Below, in pieces: positions 14,661 through 27,540 of a DNA stretch of 64,000 nucleotides. The position numbers and the translations under genes are program-made. Below the pieces are notes generated by a model, which searched no databases, was not told the origin of the DNA, and worked only from the letters and a program-made list of their open reading frames with translations. The stretch's first letter is position 1; each line of letters opens with the position of its first letter. Location of the stretch: contig CM068830.1 of the NCBI GenBank assembly GCA_028554795.2, positions 46,204,227-46,268,226 on the forward strand, in the 5' to 3' direction. Origin of the DNA: Sinohyriopsis cumingii. Its lineage: Eukaryota > Mollusca > Bivalvia > Unionida > Unionidae.

Positions 14661-17111
14661 TCACTCTACCCCCAATCTATTAACATCCTACAAAGGTTTG
14701 CACCACTCATATTTTCACAATTATCAATATACTCGAGTTATTAGATGATATTATAATCTATCGATTGAGAACTGAGTGAAAAGAAAACTTAATTTAAATT
14801 ATTGGAACAAAATATATAATGGACAAAGCAATACAGTGACAGATTCAGAAGATTTCAATAAGGTGCTAGAAATATATCTTGAATCCAAGATGAAAGCAGC
14901 AATCACGGTATCAAGAGATAATTTATATTTATTTACAAGTGTAAATGGGATAAAATATGACCAAAGCTAGTTACTTTACGAAACTATATTAAAGAGAATA
15001 GTTGCACAAATGCTGATTTTTCTATTTCAAATATCAAAATATGTCATGCAATGTAATAGTCAAGGAGAGACATAGTTTACAGAAGAAAATAAAAAGAACA
15101 GAAAAATAAATCGATTTAAACCAGCACTTGCTGACTTAAAAATGGCAGTTTGAATTAAAGATTACAATGTGTTAAACATTGCTGAAAATAAAAGTCCCGT
15201 TGTAGAAGGGAGTCCTTTCGGCTTGCAGATAATATCTACCTGTTAAGTGTAATATACGCTATGGAGATCTTAAACTGTTTTAAATGGCTGACAACAAAGT
15301 GTTCAAAGTTTTTTTAGTCCAGTCTTAAAGTCCAGTTACTTACACAAATATCAGTCAATGGAGGCAAGTACAACAGGACGCGCATACATTGTTGACATGC
15401 AAGCTTATAAATATACAACGATGAATACGAATGGATTTATATCGTGCTAGATATCTTCTCAAAATAGGGATAGTAAGTAACAATAACCATGGACATGACG
15501 TACACGATACTTTCAGATAATTCTTCAAATAGAGAAGACTTGAAAAGATGCAGATTGAAATGTAGTTTTACAACATCAAAGGATTGCCTTGAATAAGAAC
15601 ATTTTTAACTTATTCAGAAATAAAGCACATGTAATTTTATAGGTAGATGTGATCTCCTAGTACAGACTACGGAATTATTTCACTCAAATGAAACCATATT
15701 ATGGGTTGATACTGTGCGAAACATAATTTATGGGAAATAGTTCTCTCAATACACGTAAATAGGCATCGTCCCGATTGAAGCACCACCGACGATAATATAT
15801 CAAAGGCACTAATCATTCCTTGTTGTTGTTTGACAACTGCCACATTTAGAACTCCTAAATTTATAATTTGCGAAACAATCATGATTTCAAAACGTAGCAC
15901 AATATTATCAAAGGGCTACCTTCTTAACTTACCAAGAAAATATTCAAAATATGGCAAGTATTTTTAGGTGATTGGTTGTTTACAAACTTGAAGACCTAAA
16001 GGGACAGAATGGTTTGCGAAAAATATTTATCTCTATACGACTAAGAAGATGACATGCATAAACTGAACTTATTTTAAAGTCCATAGGAATGGGCAGTACA
16101 TATTATCTTCTTTTAAAATGGAAAGAATATGATGAATTTTTTAATAGTTGGGAACCTGCATAAAATATTAATCCATTAAAATTAACGATTAAAACAAAAT
16201 ACAAAGATAATATTATTAGAAGCAAGACATCTGAAAATTAAATAGAAAAGATCAAGATTTTTAGAATGTAACAGCGCATGAGAAAATGAAGCCTTCAAAC
16301 ATGCGATTCAAAACAAGATCAATGATTATCAAAATTGGTATGTTGATGAAATCTTGTGGATTTTTAAACGTTTGAAATTTATATTAAAACAAAGTGTATC
16401 AGTAATGCTCACACTCAATAAACTACGCATTTCTCCATGATAAACGTTTTTGCTATTAAATTTGTTTAATGCATTCAAAAAATATTTGACAAAGAATTAC
16501 CGCAAAATTTACCAAAATCAGTTGGTATGGCAGTAATTTGTACACCATTTTGATAAAGGAAAACTAATACACCTTTCAAGTCGAAAATATCAAGAAAAAG
16601 GAAGACAAAATAACTAATATTAGGTAGACAGGAATGAATATGATGAAAATAATATCCCAACTGTCATGTCGACTAATTCTATCCGATTCTCGGATTCAAA
16701 ATTGCCTAGAAAGCTTCCTCCCTGCAAAATATAAAATTTCCATCACTAAAAAAGCATGCAATAAAATACGTATTTTGATAACGTATGTTTAAGGAAATTT
16801 CTACCGTTTATATTTTGTAATAGTTTAAAAACCTCTTACTCTTCTAGATGCTTTGTTTGCACGTTAAAAAAATGCCCGAAACAAACAATTAATTGCAAAG
16901 CAAGTAAAATAGTATGTTCAGCGAGGAAGTAAACAATATGCCAAGCACATTTAAGCATTACTCCACCAATGATTCCTTTTTAATGTTGAAGCTGCTTTTT
17001 GGCTCACGAAAAACAATACTTGAGTGACGGATGGTTCGTGGTGGCTGTAGTGGCGCAGCCTCACCTCCGTGACACCGATGTGTCGAACACCGTCATTGTG
17101 CGCTCCGGGTT

Positions 17112-17113
<2 letters not shown>
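14661..17113. other. No gene recognised
   Basis: AT-rich, with short chance open frames (for example plus 14,776-14,970, with no motif). No repeat identified. Confidence 0.5.

Positions 17114-17161
<48 letters not shown>
17114..17161. repeat. (CT)n microsatellite
   Basis: An uninterrupted CT dinucleotide run. The Ser-Leu and Arg-Glu peptides read through it are artefacts of the repeat. Confidence 0.98.
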
Positions 17162-17163
<2 letters not shown>

Positions 17164-17690
17164 GAAGGGATACAAAAACGCGCGGATGTGAACTGCTTTG
17201 CGCCTATCTGCAAAGGATTGGCCAGATTTCTTCAGCCGGTGCAGCGCCAAAATGGCTTGTCTGCCAGACCATGCTTGTGGGCAGATAGCCATTCGTCCGG
17301 GACAGTCATGGCCTCAGGAGATTGCGGGAGGCGCTGTGGGACTCTTTAGAATATTTCCGTCTGACCTCAAACGGCATCACTGACATTGGCCTTGCTGATT
17401 GTCAAGTTCACTCGTTAAAGCCCAGTAGTATGGCTATGGAGACAAGCGATACCTGAAGTGGTGCAATGTGTAGAAAGCTTTTGTCTAAATGAGAGATTTC
17501 GCTGGGTGTGATCGTGCACTACAGTGCGTTGTCAACCTGCACTTTGGCCATTGAGGTGTACGATGGCTCCAAATTTTCACTTATTGCTGACTTTAGGGTT
17601 TTAATATCGTGGTACACTGTACCACCATCTTGACCTCCGCTATAACATTACTGTATCGCTTCCTCCCCTTTGTTATATATTTCGCGTCTT
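17162..17690. other. Undetermined, possibly the downstream end of the Gypsy element
   Basis: The block is less AT-rich than its surroundings. It lies immediately downstream (in minus orientation) of the Gypsy integrase remnant. If the element has a reverse transcriptase after the integrase it should begin here, but I find no reverse-transcriptase motif and the reading is broken by stops. Confidence 0.35.
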
Positions 17691-19499
17691 GTCTACATGA
17701 AAGCCATCTCAGCCTTTCTAGTATACTGGTTAGGAGCCTTTGTTTGGCGATATAATGCTAAATTTTGCTTGTTGTAATATGCCAAAATGGAGCAATCTGT
17801 CTAGTGGTCTGAGACCAACCATTAACATCTGTTATTTGTCATAAGTGTGTAGTTCTTCTCTTGCGCTTTAAAATTTAGATGCAAGAAATTTAAGTCCTAT
17901 TGAAATATTTACCCCAAAGGAACATCTTGATCCCAATCTATCCTGCATCAAAAGCAATATGACGGAATCATATTTTTCAAAGTCTAATGAAGTCTACCCG
18001 AAGCCCATTGACTTTCAGGTTGATAGGTAGAAGATTTAAACTATTGGATGCTTACTTTATGCATAACTTGTTGGAAATTACTGACATAAAATCTGACCCT
18101 TGATCACACTGGACAGATTTGCCAAGGCCAAAAGGTATAAAAAATATCAAAATGTTTCTTATGGGTTCTCATTTTAATTGTCTCCATATGAATTACTTCT
18201 GGAAATCTTGTGGACACACACATTATAGTCAACAACTATTGGTTGCCTGACTTGGTCTAAGGTAAGGGACAGACATAAACACTCTATCTTTATTCTGCTA
18301 AATGGTTCGTCAAATGAAAGAATAGGTTGCAGATGAGCCTTAGGTATCTTCTGATATGATTATCCTACCATTTGACAAGTGTGATATGATCTAAAGTATT
18401 TAGAAACATCATTTTTAATTTTCGACCAATAAAAATGATTTAAGATTCCGTGATACGTCTTCCTGACTCCTAAATGAGAAGCCGACGAAGTTTAATAGGC
18501 TAGACTAAGAATGTCCTAGCTGTACAACATAAGAACAACAAATTTGATAACTCACTGACAACTCTTCACCAGCGGATACCTTATGTGGTCTGAATTTTCT
18601 CATAAGGGTCCCATTGTTCACAAAATATTCAACAAGCACTTGAATGGCTTCACTTTCGCCAACAGACCTCTAACACAAATATGAGATTTCATGATCTTGT
18701 TGTATTCGATGACGATGTACTGTCTTTTGTCACCCTGATTATAATAAAGAGAATAGGTAGCAAAAAGAGGATCCGTGTGATCAATACCCCTTGGTTGGTC
18801 AATGCCATGAGCAAAAGCGACTTTATTAAAGACTGACTAATACCTGTGTCATCTAAGGGAATAATTTCTTGATCAACATCATTCTCAAGAACTCGTTTGC
18901 TCATAGCTCTTGATCCAAAAAAGGCTTGTCAGTTACAAGTGGATCGACCACATCCTTATCTCCAGCTAGGTCATTGCTTGGTAATAAATAAATACACTAA
19001 ACAAACAGAGAAGCCATTATTCTGCCACTCATTGGTCACAAAACTAAGTCTGTCGACATATTTACACAATGGAGAGTAACATTAATAAAACCACACTCGT
19101 CACCTTGAATAAGAATCTTTCTATTAAAGTCTTCTCATCTAAAGGACAATTAGCCGTGTCCCTTATTATTTTAATAGAGATATACCTGGCAGAATCACCA
19201 ATAAGTGATATAGAACCTTTCGACATGAACAGTTCATAATTCTCCATAATAAAATGAGACTGGGGTTTGTTTGACCCAAGTAATGTATTATTTTCAATAC
19301 GTGACAGTGAGAGTCACCTTACGGACACTGGATCATCTGGAACAGCTCTGATTTTATTATGTTGCTTATTTTGCAAACTATAGCAATCAGTACTAAAGTG
19401 TCCTTTCTTCTTTCAATAAGCGTACGTAATAAGAGAAAAATATTTCTGATTAGTCTTATGGAAAATTTAATTTCTTTAGGTTTTGCCAGATTGAGACTT
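17691..19499 (-). pseudogene. Ty3/Gypsy zinc knuckle, protease and integrase (degenerate)
   Basis: Minus-strand retroelement pol remnant in several frames with stops. In order of transcription: a zinc-knuckle-like GHFSTDC (about 19,380-19,400); a retropepsin region with KIIRDTA (about 19,150-19,190); the distal protease block DLAGDKDVVDPLVTDKPF (about 18,910-18,970); the pre-integrase block VNNGTLMRKFRPHKV (about 18,580-18,625); the zinc-binding region HLGVRKTYHGILNHFYW (about 18,425-18,480); and the integrase core with STRFPEV (about 18,200), the second catalytic Asp in QCDQGSDFM (about 18,090-18,120) and the PESQ...TLKNM stretch holding the third catalytic acid (about 17,960-18,020). No reverse transcriptase lies between protease and integrase. 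That is the order of Gmr1-like Gypsy elements, but a deletion could give the same picture. Confidence 0.85.
19324..19499. repeat. 176-bp direct repeat, left copy (apparent target-site duplication)
   Basis: This block and 20,648-20,823 have the same length and differ at only three positions by my alignment (a/c near 19,357, a/c near 19,445, c/t near 19,474), with no indel. The block is itself a piece of the Gypsy zinc-knuckle region, so the pair arose when the LINE between them inserted. Confidence 0.93.
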
Positions 19500-20647
19500 C
19501 ATCATCATCATCATCATCATCTTTATTTCCTTCCATGGAAGATTACATGATGTAAGAATAAATCATCTGAATACAATCAATAAATATTTAAAAAAATGTT
19601 CTATATTAGAATACAAATTCTTACACAATATCAATCAACAAAGTGTTCGTCAACTCATAAGTTGCAAGTTTCAGTACCTTATTTACAGAAGATAGCTGCA
19701 CACTGCATGACAAAGTATGCTGCATACAGGACGAATAGCTTGGAGTTTTCTTTGTCGATTACTCCTGATGGTAACCTTTTACCTAAAAGATATTGTAGGT
19801 GCAGCTCATCTTCTGCATTAAATAACGTAATGTGCAGGCTCAGGGGAAATTTATCAGTAAGGAAATCCCAGAAAGAATTTCGAAAGTTCGACATATAAGG
19901 ACAACTAACACAACAATGAAGTATCAAGTCTGTATAAACATTCCCACATCTAATACACATATCAAGCTGTGTTTGTGGAACAGCAGCCCATAGTTTAGCT
20001 ACATATGTAAATACCTTAGTGTGTTGTCTGGTTTTAGCCGACTGCCACACTGAGGCAGATCGTAAGTATTCGTGTATCGAAAAGAATCTATCAAAATCTG
20101 CTTGATTAGACATACGAACTCTCCAGAGGCTATTTTCAAGACCAAAAATTTTTGACCTTACAATTTCTTTCCAATTATGTTTATCTGGAATTTCAGAATG
20201 ATGTAAATAATCAGTTAGATACCCGAGCAAGTCAAACTTCTTTGAGGTATAATATAAATTTGAAATTAACCCGCAGCTTGACATGCATCCGCTCAGAATG
20301 AAGTGAAATAACGCAACGTTAAACACACGTTTAGTATGTACATTGTTAGGCATCAAACACAATCTGTGTAAAAACATCAATTTTCTTCTATCAATTTCGG
20401 ACTGCGCTGATGTCCATCCTAGCATTCCCAGGGCAATGTCTGATCTTGTATGTATTGGAAAACCTTGTAAATGTTTGGCAAAATACCTCAGAGTTTTATC
20501 CAATAAAGCGAGGTCACTCTTTGAAATGTTACACCATAATTCACTTCCATAAAACATTGAAGGGAAAATTACCTTTTTAATTACATTTGCAACAACCAAA
20601 GGATTTAAACCATTCGGTTTAATGCTAATACCAAACAGACCGTGATT
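19500..20647 (-). mobile_element. 5'-truncated LINE nested in the Gypsy element
   Basis: An insertion of 1,148 bp lies between the two 176-bp repeats. On the minus strand a single intact frame of 306 codons (20,599-19,679) encodes the C-terminal part of a LINE polyprotein, downstream of the reverse transcriptase. It starts near the thumb-like block FPSMFYGSELW and ends with a Cys/His cluster, CIRCGN ... HCCVSCPYM, of the kind found at the C-terminus of many non-LTR retrotransposons. The element's 3' end abuts an ATC-repeat tail (19,499-19,520; GAT on the element strand). The polymerase and endonuclease are missing through 5' truncation. The open frame and the near-identical flanks suggest a fairly recent insertion. 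Clade not determined. Confidence 0.88.
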
Positions 20648-20823
20648 GACACTGGATCATCTGGAACAGCTCTGATTTTATTCTGTTGCTTATTTTGCAA
20701 ACTATAGCAATCAGTACTAAAGTGTCCTTTCTTCTTTCAATAAGCGTACGTAATAAGAGAAAACTATTTCTGATTAGTCTTATGGAAAATTTAATTTTTT
20801 TAGGTTTTGCCAGATTGAGACTT
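20648..20823. repeat. 176-bp direct repeat, right copy
   Basis: Right-hand copy of the duplication that flanks the nested LINE. It continues without a break into Gypsy gag sequence at 20,824 and beyond, as the left copy does into protease. Confidence 0.93.
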
Positions 20824-21415
20824 GGAAGTACTTGTATGAGAAAGTGGTTATTTTTTTTACCAAAACACTGCTGAGAGGAAGACTTGGTGACAAACGAAAC
20901 TTTGTGAGTCGGCGATTAATCTGTAGTTCCTGCAGCATTTTCTAAATTTTCAACCATTGGCTCATCAATATTTTTACATCACTTTGGAAGCAATTATTTA
21001 ACTCCTCAACCAATATAAGCTGTCCGACACTATTGAAATCTTTATTAACCTCTTGAGCTGAGCACCAAATAATAAACAGTTTATCTTTTTCCTCTGTAAA
21101 CTTGACTAAAATTTTAAAATTTCTTTGTACAATTCCTAACAGTTTGCCTCAGATATCAACCCGTTACCCTTCAAGATACACGCCTTAACCACATCATAAT
21201 CAACATGTTGTTGTACTGACAGCGGAGAGTACACATTGTAATAATAAGATATAATGCTCTCTCGGCCACTGCAGACTTTTAGCATTTTTCTCAAAATGAC
21301 GAAAATATTGATCTGACCTTATTTTAGTAGTAACATCAAAACCTGATCTAAGAGAGAAGAGTGCTTTTTATTTGCCAGTTCTAATTCTTTTCGTCTAAAT
21401 TGCATTTCCCTTTCT

Positions 21416-21447
<32 letters not shown>

Positions 21448-21900
21448 TCCTCTCTCTGATGTTTATTTATCTCTCTTCTTACCTCATTTGCATTTGCATT
21501 TTGATGTGCATTTGTCTTTCTCTTTTCTCTTTCTGATTTTGAATTTCCATAATTTCTTATTGAAGTTTTCTAGTTAAGTTTGGTATTTTGATTGCAATTC
21601 ATTTAATTTCATTTCAGAACTAGACTGAGACTTACTGATACAAGCCAAAAGCGCAGTTAGCAAAAATTTCCTTCCCACCAAATACTGTATTAAAAAATAT
21701 AATTCTTGTTTTTCGAAAACTCTTTTACCTCCGAAATAGAATAATGTCTGGAAAGCTCAAACAACTCGTCTTTTTGAATGATTTGGATTTGAAGCGATGT
21801 TCTCTACTTTATGTTCGTCATTAAAGTTGATTGGAGTAATGGCATACCTGCGTTGTAGAATAATAGATTCAAGTGGGCATTTATGTCGAATTTCTTCTGT
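20824..21900 (-). pseudogene. Ty3/Gypsy gag (degenerate)
   Basis: The minus-strand capsid part of the same Gypsy element. Readable blocks in order are KDELFELSRHYSIS (about 21,745-21,785), a charged coiled region with Arg/Glu and Lys repeats (about 21,380-21,650) and the capsid core DQYFRHFEKNAKSLQWPRE (about 21,260-21,325). These are followed by LILVEE (about 21,010) and PTHKVSFV (about 20,890-20,915). The pieces are out of frame with one another. The CT-rich microsatellite at 21,416-21,457 lies inside the coiled region and expanded there. Gag would form the intracellular virus-like particle. No LTR or primer-binding site was located upstream. Confidence 0.8.
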
Positions 21901-24900
21901 ACCTCTAAGTTAATTTAGTCAATCCTGAAAATCTGTCTATTATCTGTGTTGTATATATATAAAACCCGACTGTTGTGGAATCGAATTTTGCAATGATTAA
22001 CGTGTGAACGCCTGAAATGTAATTACATCTTCGGATGAAGATTGAATATATTATGATGTACTCAGGGATTGTACGGTAGCGCTTTAGTCATCACCATTCA
22101 GTGAAACTCCTACCATCCACCACTTTGATCCAATTGAAGATAGTCGTGTTGTGGACGATAAAAGTGATGCTTAAACATCAAGACAATCCCGCAAGAAATT
22201 TTTCGCAAAATCGAAACAAAATACAGATGTAATCTATGTTACACAACGATATACACACGTGCACAGCATCTGCGCTGCACCCGCACTGTAACCTCACTCA
22301 TACTCGTGCGTTGTACTTATACTTCCTGTGACATGAGTAGTATTATAATAGCAGTTTTGTTGGTTACTGATCTAGGAAGAAATTTCCAAAACCTCATGAC
22401 AATTTATTTGCATGGGCGCTTGTTATTCACTTTGGCACATGAGCATGCGCATGTGGTGTGAGGACAAAGACATGGGGTGTGTAATAAGGCTTTGAACTAG
22501 ATCAGTGACAAAGATAAAACGTGCTCTTAACATACTAAAAAATATCATGCTGAAATATAACATCGTATTCGTATATTTTTGCCTTTGGATTTATATCACG
22601 ATTTCTATAACCTACAATGTCATATAATTAAATTCGCAAGAACCCTAACAAAATTTCTCACAACACAAGCAACGCGTGTTTATTTCCACAGTTCTCTGAG
22701 AGAAACACACTGCTGGTATCATCGTGAGAAACGTGTAATCAAGCTACGAGTCGAAAACCGTTATGTACAACGCAAAAATTAAGATGTAATAAACACAACT
22801 ATTGCTCTGTCCTGTTTTAAAGATAGTTGTCCGAATGGATACAGCACTCGAGCTGAAATTAAATCCTGGTAATACTAAAGGAGAATATTCTGCTCAGGAA
22901 AAGGCAACGATAACACTCCAATAATATTGCAGGAGTATTCTTTTGGTGAAGACGATACAAACACTTACTACGTACAAATTTTTTTATATTCTAATGCAAT
23001 AATAGAACCACAAACACTTGAAATATTCATTCTTTCGAGAATGCATGCCAGTTTAAACAAGATTAAGGAGGTCGTTTGAGGGAAGTACTCTGAGAAAGTT
23101 AAAGTATGTTTCTTTTCGTCCTCATATCCTCAAATATATAATCTGTATCTCCAATATACAATACATTCGAAACTTGGGTAGCGAACGTGTTAAAAATGTA
23201 TTTATCAGTACCACTATGTTAAAGGGATGGTCATGAGGTCACAGCATCTCGTGAATGTTGTTCTGTCGCAGTTTTACACGCTGGACTATTCACAAGCGTG
23301 TTGAGTTCCCATGTTTATTAAAGATATTATTTTGCTTTGAGGAGAAAACGCAGTTGTAATAAAACAATAATAAGGGAACAATTGTGTCACAAGGCCATAG
23401 GACTGGGAAAATGACAAAGTTCTGTTTTTAGGATAGAGCAGCGTCATGATTTGTCTGCCCATTTGAGGCTCATTTCTTAGCATATGTCCTTACTTGAACC
23501 TGATTACATTTTAATTACCAGAAACACAACTTATAAAATCGGAGAATAGTGCAACCTTTGGTGCCTGAAAATTACAGATCAACGCCCGATGGAATGACAA
23601 TAATTTTCTTACTGCTGGAAAATGTGAACGAAAACTGCTCAGATGCTACTCTCAGCCTATAATCTTGCAACGTTCAAAACAGAACTATAATCTATGATAA
23701 AAGGGAGGTTTGATAGAATTGATTGCTATCTTAATTTTACGAAATAGATTATGCTGAAAGGCAAACCCAATTCCATTGGCTGTATGCTACTTAAGGGGCA
23801 AATTAAGGACTTTTTCTTCTGGTAACATGTATAAGCTGATAGCATTATTATTCAGCAATAACGGTTGATTTCTGCCAATATAGTAATCATTTTAACATTT
23901 TGGCTAGTTCAGTGTCAATTAACTGTGTCCACTGACATGGTAAGGAAAGATCTTAAAGAAGTCCTTAAGGCCATTTGATTTGGAAGAGAATGATAGATAA
24001 ACATCCATTTCTTCACTAAGCATTATCGATTTTTAATGTCCCTGTAATGTTAATTATCCGTATTTTGAAAAGACTACAGCGATATCTTATTGCCAGTCTT
24101 GAATGATGCTAATGTCACTATTGAATAATTCATTAACATGTTTATACTTTAAATAAATTTTAAAAAAAAATTTCGCCTATAACACAGAAAACTGGGGTGG
24201 GGTGGGTAAGAAAACAGTTGTGATAATTTACATAAATGAATAAAACGTCGAAATCAGATTGCGTTTCAACTTTTGATGTTTATTCAGCGAGACTTAGGCA
24301 CAAACATAAAAGGGTATATTTATATGTCATCTACAATCGACCAAACTACTCACTATTGGCAAGAAATGTCCATTATATTTACTTTCATCCTTATACAGTA
24401 TCATTGTGCAAATAAACAAACTGTCACTTTCTTATCACGTCAAACTTCAAGAAGGATGTAGGTTATGCCATCTCTAGACAGTTGTCATGTTTAATCAGCT
24501 GTACCAATCATTTGATGCCGAGAGAGCAATATGATTCTGATCCACTCAATTGCTCTGCTGGGATAGTTCTACAAGAAACAAGGAATGCTCTAGACCAGTC
24601 GTGTCACTTTTCTATGGCGTGATTTATGATAAAGTAATTAAATCAAATATGCCCATATATTCTTCCTTTAAAAAGATTGTAGAACCATATTTTTTAATAA
24701 TCTATCACTGCCTATTCATACTAGTTTGCATTTGTCACAGAAACGATAGATTATATAATTTATTTTGCAATTGACAAAGACATACCTTGTTCGAATAATA
24801 TCGATTTTGTTTCCTGTGAGCAAATTAAGAACTCTTTTTACGTCCTAATTGATCTGTCAGAAACGAAAGCTAGATCTGCATAAAATGTCAACTGCTTGAG

Positions 24901-25394
24901 GATGTCAGAAATTTTCTTGAAAGGCGAAATCCAATTTACATCTTGCAGCTTATCGATTGTTTTATTGTTTGATGCATAATCATTGTAACATTTCATTTGC
25001 TTCTCAATATAGACTGTTAATAATGATTGATTAAAGTAGTTTAACCTACGACAATTCGTTTTATCCTCCCGTACAGATAATAAAGTTGAAAAAGTGATAA
25101 ATTGTTTTAGTTTTTATTCCACGATGGAAAGTACTGGAATATGCGCTTTTTTGTATTGCACCAATCTCCAAATATATGGTACGTCAGAATAAGATATTGG
25201 AACCCGTCTGCTAAGCTAATCAAAGTCGCTGCATCGGATAAACATTACAGAAAGAAAATGAAAACTTATAAATAAGATTACCAATGAAAATACAAGCGAT
25301 CAACAATTAATGACACGATGTTTTATAATTCGTAACATCATTTAGGTACACTTTTTATAATTATTTGGTTTTCATTTACTGTTGATTAAAATAA
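21901..25394. other. No gene recognised
   Basis: AT-rich. The 5' LTR and leader of the minus-strand Gypsy element should lie at the left of this stretch, but I could not delimit them. Short open frames only (for example plus 24,550-24,774), with no motif. Confidence 0.45.
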
Positions 25395-26797
25395 TCCAGA
25401 CACGATTGACTTCAATGATGATGATTACAATAATACTTACACTATTTGTACTCTGATGACGCTGATTACAATAATCCTGATAGGATTGACTCTAATGATG
25501 CTAATTATAATAATCCTGATAGGATTGACTCTAATGATGCTAATTACACTACTCCTGACACGATTTACTCTGATGATGCTGCTTACAATAATCCTGGCAC
25601 GATTTACTCTAATAATGCTGATTACATTAATCCTGATAGGATTGACTCTAATGATGCTGATTACAATAATCCTGACACGATTTACTCTGATATTGGTGAT
25701 TACAATAATCCTGACACGATTTACTCTGATAATACTGATTACAACAATATTGATAGGATTGACTCTAATGATGCTGATTACAATAATCATGACTCGATTT
25801 ACTCTGGTGATGCTGATTACAATATTATGATAGGATTGACTCTAATGATGCTGATTAAAATAATCCTGATAGGATTGACTATAATGATGCTGGTTACAAT
25901 AATTCTGACACGATTGAATATGATAAAGCTGATTATAATATTCCTGATAGGATTGACTATAATGATGCTGATTACAATAATGCTGACACAATTTACTCTA
26001 ATGATGCTGATTACAATAATCCTGACACAATTGACTCTGACGAAGCTGATTACAATAATCCTGAAACAATTGATGCTGATGAAGCTGATTACAATAATCC
26101 TGACACTATTTTCTCTGATAATGATGATTACAATAATCCTGACACGACTGACTCTGATATTGCTGATTACAATAATCCTGATAGGATTGATTTTGATGAC
26201 GCTGATTACAATAATCCTGATACAATTGACTCAGGTGAAGAAGATTACAATAATCCTGACACGACTGACTCTGATATTGCTGATTACAATAATCCCGATA
26301 CAATTGACGCTGATGAAGCTGATTACAATAATCCTGAACAATTTACTCTGATAATGCTGATTAAACAAATGTTGACACGACTGACTATAATGATGCTGAT
26401 TACAATAATCCTGATAGGATTGACTCTAATAATGCTGATTACAATAATCCTGACACGATTTACTCTGATGATGCTGATTACAATAATCCTGACACGTTAC
26501 TCTAATAATGCTGATTACAATAATCATGACAGGATTGACTCTGATGATGCTGATTTCAATAATTCTGATAGGATTTACTCTGACAATGCTGATTACAAGT
26601 ATCATGACACGATTTACTCTGATAATGCTGATTAGAATAATCCTGATAGGATTGACTCTGATGACGCTGATTACAATAATCCTGATAGGATAGACTCTAA
26701 TAATGCTGATTACAATAATCCTGATTGGATTGACTCTAATGATGTTGATTACAATAATCCTGATACGATTTACTCGGATGATACTGATTACAATAAT
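25395..26797. repeat. 39-bp minisatellite, about 36 copies
   Basis: The unit is 39 bp and its core is 'gattacaataatcctgacac'. It can be read on the plus strand as a 13-residue peptide of the type DYNNPDTIYSDDA. One plus frame stays open through 25,446-26,351, and two other frames are also open over long parts. Copies differ at non-synonymous sites (Thr/Arg, Tyr/Asp, Asp/Asn). Single-base indels (for example near 25,825) move the acidic reading into another frame. That is expected of a non-coding minisatellite whose unit is a multiple of three. A decayed repeat-rich secreted acidic protein is a weaker alternative. No signal peptide or unique flanking coding sequence is visible. Confidence 0.93.
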
Positions 26798-27100
26798 CGT
26801 TGTCTCAGTCAGGTCGTGGTGTCCACGCGCTAGGAACTAATTTAAAAGACGAAACCCTTGTTGTCTTCTGTTGTACCTGACAGAGATGTTATAAATTAAA
26901 ACAGCAACTTAGTAAATTTGTATGTTAGCGTCATTTAATGTAGTTAAAGCGTCTAGTCTTAAATGCGAGAATAAATAGTTACTTTTAGCTACATTTAATA
27001 CCAATAACTAAAAATATACTGAGCTACATATATGATATGCTGTGTGAAATGAACTATAACAGAAAACACTGTTTCAGGCACACAGACAATACACATCGAT
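26798..27100 (+). repeat. Dispersed repeat, copy A
   Basis: The block 'ctcagtcaggtcgt...gtccac...aggaacta' (26,803-26,850) matches the complement of 59,868-59,925. The block with 'agcgtcattta', 'ttacttttagctacattta' and 'atgctgtgtg.aatgaacta' (26,925-27,060) matches 59,500-59,660 directly. The arrangement fits an element with inverted terminal segments, probably a non-autonomous DNA transposon. No protein. Confidence 0.6.
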
Positions 27101-27501
27101 GGTTAAAAATAATCCAGACTATCTCAAGAGCATCGGTAAAGCCGCAACAATAAGAAATGTGTTATATCAGAACAGCGTTCTTCCAACTTTGTCAAGCACT
27201 TCCAACCAGACCCAGCAGAATCAAACATTCTAAACAAATAAAAATTCCTGTATTTACCAAAGTAGTTCTTTCATCAGTCCACACGCTATTCTACAATATG
27301 TCCATTTAGTGTATTATTGTAACAGTGATTGTAACATATGCCATATTTCCAGGACAGAAATTATAAATGTCCAAGAATATCACGAATCAGAAATCTCCTC
27401 ATAGTCATACATAATTCATTAAAGCTGTCTACTTTTTTGAACTGAGTACCTTTTCCTAATATTGAAGTTTATCCAAATTAGAACTGACGAAAGTTAAAAG
27501 T

Positions 27502-27502
<1 letters not shown>
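27101..27502. other. No gene recognised
   Basis: AT-rich flank of the LINE insertion. Nothing identifiable. Confidence 0.5.

Positions 27503-27537
<35 letters not shown>
27503..27537. repeat. (TAA)n, 3' tail of LINE copy A
   Basis: A trinucleotide run directly at the 3' end of the minus-strand LINE. LINE copy B has the same type of tail at 46,360-46,513, which shows that it belongs to the element. Confidence 0.9.

Positions 27538-27540
<3 letters not shown>

Noticed and set aside
25437-25790. Minus-strand Ile/Arg-rich repeat frame over the 39-bp array
   Set aside because: Reverse-strand reading of the minisatellite. All long frames here follow from the period being divisible by three.
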